Program-made: the position numbers and the translations under genes
In this document: positions 59,429-64,000 of the stretch, piece after piece
Layout of the letters: the number at the start of each line of letters is the position of its first letter
Numbering within the stretch: the first letter of the stretch is position 1
Origin: Litorimonas sp964511495
GTDB taxonomy: Bacteria > Pseudomonadota > Alphaproteobacteria > Caulobacterales > Maricaulaceae
Length of the DNA stretch: 64,000 nt
Assembly: GCA_964511495.1 (NCBI GenBank)
Contig: CAZEFT010000009.1
Coordinates: 56,539 to 120,538 of the forward strand
Direction: 5' to 3'
The notes under the pieces: model-generated
The model's input: only the letters and a program-made list of their open reading frames with translations
Told to the model about the DNA's origin: nothing
Databases searched by the model: none

Positions 59429-60145
59429 ATGTCTGATACGGAATTTACTTTTGCGCGCTCCTTGGCCCGTGCCGTAGGGTGGGCCCTCATTGGCTCCATC
59501 ATATTTGGCGTTGTGATAGCTTTGACCCTCTCCTCCGGTATAGATGTAAATATGACGGCTGATATTGCCGGAACAGCCGAAGCCATGTTGAACGCCGAAA
59601 TGCGTTTGCGGGCGAAAGCCTATCTCACTTTACTGACATTAATAATCCAAGTCTTCATTACGATTGGTTTTTACGTACTCCTGCGTAAACAGGGACAAGT
59701 CTTGGCGCTTTGGAGCCTGTTTATCGGCATCGCTTCCTGCTTCATGGTCGTGATGGGCGCCGTCTTCACCATGAATGCAGCACTGGTCGTCGGGAGTTCC
59801 AGTTTTTCTGAAGTTGTCACGTCTGATCAGCGTGTCCTGATAACAGCGCTGCAAGCCGCATCTGATTATACTTCATTCCATCTGGCCTTGATTATCGGAT
59901 GTGTCTCGAATGCAGGGTTTTTCTATCTATTCTTCAAATCAAACTACATCCCGAAAGTGATTGCGGCGTGGGGTGTCTTCGCCTCACTCTTTGTGGCTTC
60001 AATGATTTCACTGAGAGATTTCATCCCCGCTCTGGGGCATGATTTGATTACGGCAACTTTTATGCTTTCCAATCTCATCGCTTTAGTCAGCTTGGGGCTT
60101 TATCTTGGCATTAAAGGAATTCGGCGCGATGCCGACAAAATTTAG
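59429..60145 (+). CDS. DUF4386-like multi-pass membrane protein
   Basis: About 238 residues; AGGAGGG at 59,414-59,420 selects the ATG at 59,429 over an upstream one. There are six or seven hydrophobic segments, including VGWALIGSIIFGVVIALTL and YLTLLTLIIQVFITIGFYVLL, in the pattern of DUF4386 proteins, which are of unknown function. Its 3' end is 2 bp from the convergent der gene. Confidence 0.7.
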   Translation: MSDTEFTFARSLARAVGWALIGSIIFGVVIALTLSSGIDVNMTADIAGTAEAMLNAEMRLRAKAYLTLLTLIIQVFITIGFYVLLRKQGQVLALWSLFIGIASCFMVVMGAVFTMNAALVVGSSSFSEVVTSDQRVLITALQAASDYTSFHLALIIGCVSNAGFFYLFFKSNYIPKVIAAWGVFASLFVASMISLRDFIPALGHDLITATFMLSNLIALVSLGLYLGIKGIRRDADKI

Positions 60146-60147
60146 AA

Positions 60148-61605
60148 CTAGCGCTCTTTATCGCGTAAAGGCTCCCGCCCTTTTATGCGTTTGATATTAT
60201 CATAAGGATTTTCATCCGCTTTGACATAAAGGCGTATCGGAATCCCGGTCAGGTCGAAATCCTCACGCAATCCATTGACCAGATAACGCTTATAGCTTTC
60301 AGGCAATTTGGTTGCGCGTGAACATTTCAAAACGAATGTTGGCGGGCGAGTTTTTGTCTGACTGATATATTTCGGTTTCACTCGACGCCCTTGAACGGCG
60401 GGAGGCGGATGACGCTGAATTTTTTCAGACAACCAGTCATTTAGCTCAGACGTTTTCACCTTAGCCGACCAGTCAATATGAACCCGCTCAATAGCCGGCA
60501 AGAGACGGTCAACGCTTTTACCTGTCAGTCCCGAAAACATCACCACCGGCACGCCTTTGAGCTGCGGAAGAAGGCGAGCCGCTTCGTCCCGCAACCATTT
60601 CGCGCTTTCTGACTTATTCTTGACCAAATCCCATTTTGTCACGCCAATGACTAAGGCCCGACCTTCGCGTTCACACAAATCTGCGATTTGCAAATCCTGT
60701 TTGTCGAAAGGCTTGGTCGCATCCATTAAAAGCACCACGACCTGTGCAAATTTTATGGCGCGTAAACTGTCCTGAACGGAAAGGCGTTCCAGAGTTTCTT
60801 GAACCTTTGCCTTTTTACGCATGCCGGCTGTATCATGGAATTGAACGCGCCGACCCTGCCAGACAAAATCAATGGTAATAGAATCCCGCGTAACGCCGGC
60901 CTCCGGCCCTGTCAGAAGGCGGTCTTCACCAATCAGCGTGTTGATTAAAGTTGATTTACCGGCATTAGGACGCCCGACAATGGCAATTCGAACGGGAGCT
61001 TCAGTCGTGTCTATGACGTCTTGCGGCGTTTCCAGAACGACATCGCGTAGAGCCATTTCTATGGCATCGTCCAAATCGACAATCCCGATATTATGTTCGG
61101 CTGCGACCTCGATCGGATCGCCCATTCCCAATGAATAGCCTTCCGTGGCTCCGACATCCCCTGCTCGGCTTTCGCATTTATTCGCGACCAGAACGACGGG
61201 TTTGCCACTCCGCCGAACAAATTCTGCAAAAATCCTATCCAAAGGCGTCACACCTTCTCGGGCATCATAAACAAAGAGACAAACATCCGCATCCATTACG
61301 GCTGCTTCGGTTTGAGCGCGCATACGTGTCTCAATCTTGTCGCCCTTGGCATTTTCGAACCCGGCCGTATCCATCAAGGTCAGATCATGGCCGCGCATTT
61401 TGGATTTCGTTTCGCGAACGTCGCGCGTCACGCCGGGCGTGTCATTGACAATGGCAAGCTGTTTTCCGGCCAAGCGGTTGAACAAAGTCGATTTCCCGAC
61501 ATTAGGTCGCCCGACAATAGCCAGACGAGCCGGACGTTGACGGGTTTCATCTTGGCCGCCTTCGACGCCGTCCTCCAGGGACTCTTCTTTGCTACGGCGC
61601 CCCAT
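60148..61605 (-). CDS. der: Ribosome assembly GTPase Der (EngA)
   Basis: A 485-residue GTPase with two G domains: the first has GRPNVGKSTLFNRLAG and DTAGFENAKGDK, the second GRPNAGKSTLINTLIG, FHDTAGMRKKAK and TKWDL. A C-terminal KH-like domain (HPPPAVQGRRVKPKYISQ) follows. It acts in 50S subunit maturation. A short acidic/basic extension (KEESLEDGVEGGQDE) precedes the first G domain. The order yfgM-bamB-der is the same as in gammaproteobacteria. Confidence 0.97.
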   Translation of the reverse strand: MGRRSKEESLEDGVEGGQDETRQRPARLAIVGRPNVGKSTLFNRLAGKQLAIVNDTPGVTRDVRETKSKMRGHDLTLMDTAGFENAKGDKIETRMRAQTEAAVMDADVCLFVYDAREGVTPLDRIFAEFVRRSGKPVVLVANKCESRAGDVGATEGYSLGMGDPIEVAAEHNIGIVDLDDAIEMALRDVVLETPQDVIDTTEAPVRIAIVGRPNAGKSTLINTLIGEDRLLTGPEAGVTRDSITIDFVWQGRRVQFHDTAGMRKKAKVQETLERLSVQDSLRAIKFAQVVVLLMDATKPFDKQDLQIADLCEREGRALVIGVTKWDLVKNKSESAKWLRDEAARLLPQLKGVPVVMFSGLTGKSVDRLLPAIERVHIDWSAKVKTSELNDWLSEKIQRHPPPAVQGRRVKPKYISQTKTRPPTFVLKCSRATKLPESYKRYLVNGLREDFDLTGIPIRLYVKADENPYDNIKRIKGREPLRDKER

Positions 61606-61610
61606 TGAAC

Positions 61611-63101
61611 TTAGCGGATCGTAACGAGGCGAGCCTCATCCGTTATCAAATAAATGGTTTCGTTGGCGATGACAGGCGGCACAAACACATCTTGGCCGAC
61701 CTTATCTTCGGATAAAATCTCACCGGTTTTCGGCGAGGCAATCACAGTACGGCCTTTGGAAGACACCAAGAAGAGGCGATCACCCGCCAAAATCGGACCG
61801 GCCCAAACGATGCGCTTCTTACGCTTTTTTGCATTTTCGAAGGCCTCTAACTGTTGAATCCAGATCACTGCGCCGTCCAATTTGGACATGCAAACGAGCT
61901 GACCTTCTGTCGTGACCGCATAAACGAAGTCCCCCACAATCAGAGGGATACCGATTGTGCCTGCGGGCTGTCGCCAAATCCGCTGTCCGGTACGTAAATC
62001 AAAAGCACTCATCACACCGCTCTGAGCAGACGCAATAACATAGCCATCCGCCACGGCAGGGCCACCCGCCACATCATTCAAAGAGGCCAAAGGGGTTAAA
62101 CGGGCTGAAGAGCTAAGGGCGTCCTGCCACAAGACGCCACCATTTTGAACGCGCAGAGCGACAATCTCGCCAGAGCTGAACGGCGCAATAATAACATCGT
62201 CAACAATCGCCGGAGCCGGCAATGTCAGCATACGCGCTGATTCAACAATACTCTGATAGGTCCAAAGAATTTCGCCCGTATTGGCATTAAAGGCGTAAAG
62301 TTCATTATCGTCCGAAATCACAAAAACCCGTCCATTGGAGACGACGGGGGCACTGTGCATCGGAGTGCGACCTTCATATTTCCATTTTTCTTCGCCTGTC
62401 ACGGCGTCGAGCGCGGCCATAACGCCGAGACCCGAGGAGAGATAAAGCGTACCATTATCATAGGCGAGTCCACCGCCAACGCCTTCCTTATCCGTACCGG
62501 AACCATCCGTGAAAGAGAGCGGGTCGCGGATACGTTCGATAATACCGACACGGCCCTGACGCGTTTTCTCACGCTCTTCGACCGAGACGCCATAATCCCA
62601 AAATTTTGACGCCGTTGACTCACTCAAAGCTACAACATTATTCGCGCCATCCATCGCATAGATAATTCCGTTAGCAATAACAGGAGGCGTTAAAACCCGC
62701 GACTTTCGACCCGAGCCTTTACCAATATCCCGAGACCACCGGATTTCCAGCGGGCCGGTAGCACCTGTATGCTGGACAACATGGGTCGGGTTGCCACCTA
62801 CTTGAGGCCAATCAACATTCACATAGGCAGGCGGCAAGACAATATCGTCAGTGGTCAGCAATTGCCCGACCTGCAAAGTCTCAGACAGTTCCAAGATGGA
62901 GATACGGTCACTTTCTCCGGCCACATCGCCCTGCTCCGCTAAGCGCTCGGCTTCGGTTTTATCAAAGGGATTGATCGCGTCCGTTACACTGGACAGAGTT
63001 GAACAACCGCTCAGCAATACAGCCAGCCCCCCAATCGCAAAGGAGCGACGGGCCGCAAGAATGTCACGAATATTGATCAGGCGCATATTAATTCGGCTCA
63101 T
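61611..63101 (-). CDS. bamB: Outer membrane assembly lipoprotein BamB
   Basis: About 496 residues. A lipoprotein signal ends in VLLSGC. The rest is an eight-bladed PQQ-type beta-propeller with blade motifs such as VNVDWPQVGGNPTHV, GIIYAMDGANNVVAL, GVMAALDAVTGEEKWKYEG and GEILWTYQSIV. BamB scaffolds the BAM complex that inserts outer-membrane beta-barrels. The start is uncertain: ATGs exist at 63,140, 63,101 and 63,086. The one at 63,101 follows the upstream stop by two bases, inside a 15-bp tandem duplication. Confidence 0.93.
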   Translation of the reverse strand: MSRINMRLINIRDILAARRSFAIGGLAVLLSGCSTLSSVTDAINPFDKTEAERLAEQGDVAGESDRISILELSETLQVGQLLTTDDIVLPPAYVNVDWPQVGGNPTHVVQHTGATGPLEIRWSRDIGKGSGRKSRVLTPPVIANGIIYAMDGANNVVALSESTASKFWDYGVSVEEREKTRQGRVGIIERIRDPLSFTDGSGTDKEGVGGGLAYDNGTLYLSSGLGVMAALDAVTGEEKWKYEGRTPMHSAPVVSNGRVFVISDDNELYAFNANTGEILWTYQSIVESARMLTLPAPAIVDDVIIAPFSSGEIVALRVQNGGVLWQDALSSSARLTPLASLNDVAGGPAVADGYVIASAQSGVMSAFDLRTGQRIWRQPAGTIGIPLIVGDFVYAVTTEGQLVCMSKLDGAVIWIQQLEAFENAKKRKKRIVWAGPILAGDRLFLVSSKGRTVIASPKTGEILSEDKVGQDVFVPPVIANETIYLITDEARLVTIR

Positions 63102-63102
63102 A

Positions 63103-63888
63103 TTAATTCGGCTCAAGGGATGTCTCCGTTTCGGTTTCATCGTTGTCAGTGCTTATCGGTTCCTGAGACGGCGTCTCTAAAGGCTCTGAAATTGGTTCTG
63201 AAATCGGCCCTGAAATCGGCTCTGGCGCAACAGGTTCGACCTCCGCTTTCGCAGGGACAAGAGAGAGATATTGCGAAGCCCGTTGGGCGATGCCTTGGGG
63301 CACGCCCGGGACATTTTTTAAATAGGTAAATTCCTGACGTGCCGTATCCATATCGCCGGATTGAAACGCCACAAAACCGGCCAGTTCTCGTGCCAAATAT
63401 TCATAAGGTGCATCTTTCGCCGCTAAGCTATCCAAACGGTTATTGACCTCTGCATAAGCGCCGTTATCGGCCAAAACATAGGCGGCTTTGAGGCTCGCCA
63501 AATCCGCATGACGCGGCTGTTCAAATTGTAAAGCCGCTTGATCGAACAAAGCGACGGCTTTGGCCCGATTACCCTGTTCCAATTCAATCGCCGCCGCCCG
63601 CATGAGAGATAAACCGGAATATCCCGCAGGCGCTTTATCCGCCAACGCCAAGAATGAGGCCACGGCCTTGTCTGCATCACCCTCACGCGCCAAATCTGCC
63701 GCCGCGATATAGCTGGCCGATGCCGCACGCGCTGTGCGATCATCCTGTGACTTTCGCCATTCGTAAAAGCCTGTTCCCGCAATGATTAAAAAGATGAGCA
63801 CGCCAATGGCCGGGCCATAGCGCTTTAGCAGCTTATTATAATCATCCTTGCGAAGTTCTTCTTCAACTTCATTGATAAAATCGACCAC
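63103..63888 (-). CDS. YfgM-like tetratricopeptide membrane protein
   Basis: About 261 residues. A GTG at 63,888 gives the usual VDFINEVEEELRKDDYNKLL start with AGG upstream; a GTG at 63,918 would add ten residues. One transmembrane segment (AIGVLIFLIIAGTGFYEW) is followed by a helical TPR-like region (about 75-220). The C-terminus is a low-complexity tail of PIS(E/G)P repeats and acidic residues. YfgM proteins work with the periplasmic folding machinery near SecYEG. Its stop is two bases before the likely bamB start. Confidence 0.85.
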   Translation of the reverse strand: MVDFINEVEEELRKDDYNKLLKRYGPAIGVLIFLIIAGTGFYEWRKSQDDRTARAASASYIAAADLAREGDADKAVASFLALADKAPAGYSGLSLMRAAAIELEQGNRAKAVALFDQAALQFEQPRHADLASLKAAYVLADNGAYAEVNNRLDSLAAKDAPYEYLARELAGFVAFQSGDMDTARQEFTYLKNVPGVPQGIAQRASQYLSLVPAKAEVEPVAPEPISGPISEPISEPLETPSQEPISTDNDETETETSLEPN

Positions 63889-63918
63889 GGCGACCTGTTC
63901 TCTACTGATTAAGCTCAC

Positions 63919-64000
63919 ATGGCCCCGATTCCGTCGGGACTCTGTTTGAAATTCCGGCGGAACCTATCGCTTTGGAACCCCGCCCGCAACAGCAAAGGGC
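63919..64000. other. Window edge, no gene seen
   Basis: No reading frame is supported in these bases. They probably include the promoter of the yfgM-bamB-der unit. Confidence 0.35.

Overview
The window reads as chromosomal DNA of an alphaproteobacterium, most likely a marine, possibly prosthecate member of the Caulobacterales/Maricaulales/Hyphomonadales group. The evidence is: an atpHAGDC operon without the a, b and c subunit genes; an AtpD with a Lys/Ala-rich N-terminal tail; the gene order rplU-rpmA-obgE-proB-nadD-rsfS-rlmH-envC-ctpA-deacetylase-rppH; a large Caulobacter-type TonB receptor; and a perfect CtrA-type box. Base composition is near 50 % GC by eye. I see no phage, insertion sequence, CRISPR array, tRNA or rRNA. 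Exact assignment is inference.

Layout. 0.1-4.4 kb: MoxR ATPase, dnaB, GltB-like FMN protein. 4.4-7.1 kb (minus): a three-gene unit DUF2945 - MscS - DUF2254. 7.2-15.3 kb: alr, a two-lobed aspartyl protease lipoprotein, a penicillin acylase-type hydrolase, then DUF533, Kazal lipoprotein, cupin lipoprotein, CoxE-like VWA protein and FKBP lipoprotein. 15.4-20.0 kb (minus): TadG-like VWA protein and M16 peptidase. 20.1-20.7 kb: HAD phosphatase. 20.8-30.0 kb: one giant repeat gene. 30.1-43.8 kb: ribosomal proteins, GNATs and the obg-to-rppH housekeeping run, then MFS and NUDIX genes. 43.8-46.8 kb: two unrecognised proteins and a metallophosphoesterase. 46.9-51.9 kb (minus): F1 ATPase operon. 52.2-57.7 kb (minus): TonB receptor and priA. 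57.8-60.1 kb: fsa-type aldolase, a small secreted relative of the giant protein, DUF4386-like membrane protein. 60.1-63.9 kb (minus): yfgM-like TPR gene, bamB, der.

The outstanding element is the 3,050-residue secreted protein at 20,822-29,974. It holds 51 tandem 23-residue units that are acidic and aromatic (exactly 51 x 69 bp), a hinge, then 48 tandem 23-residue units that are basic and free of aromatics (exactly 48 x 69 bp). The two unit types align in one register (shared PA at 5-6, T8, I/V-P-A at 13-15, V20) with the charge reversed at positions 18 and 22. A peptidoglycan-binding domain and glycine-rich modules follow; the same 60-residue module occurs at both ends of the protein with the same 180-bp spacing. 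A CtrA-type box, TTAA-N7-TTAAC, lies about 90 bp upstream. I infer a cell-cycle-controlled, peptidoglycan-anchored, charge-diblock envelope protein, perhaps self-associating; nothing here proves the function. A short secreted protein at 58.5 kb seems to share its head and tail motifs.

Other points of note: two mutually exclusive hairpins over the atpH ribosome-binding region; an atp-operon terminator whose loop contains the start codon of the next gene; and several enzymes with altered metal-binding motifs (PriA zinc site, YibQ-type deacetylase, EnvC LytM domain).
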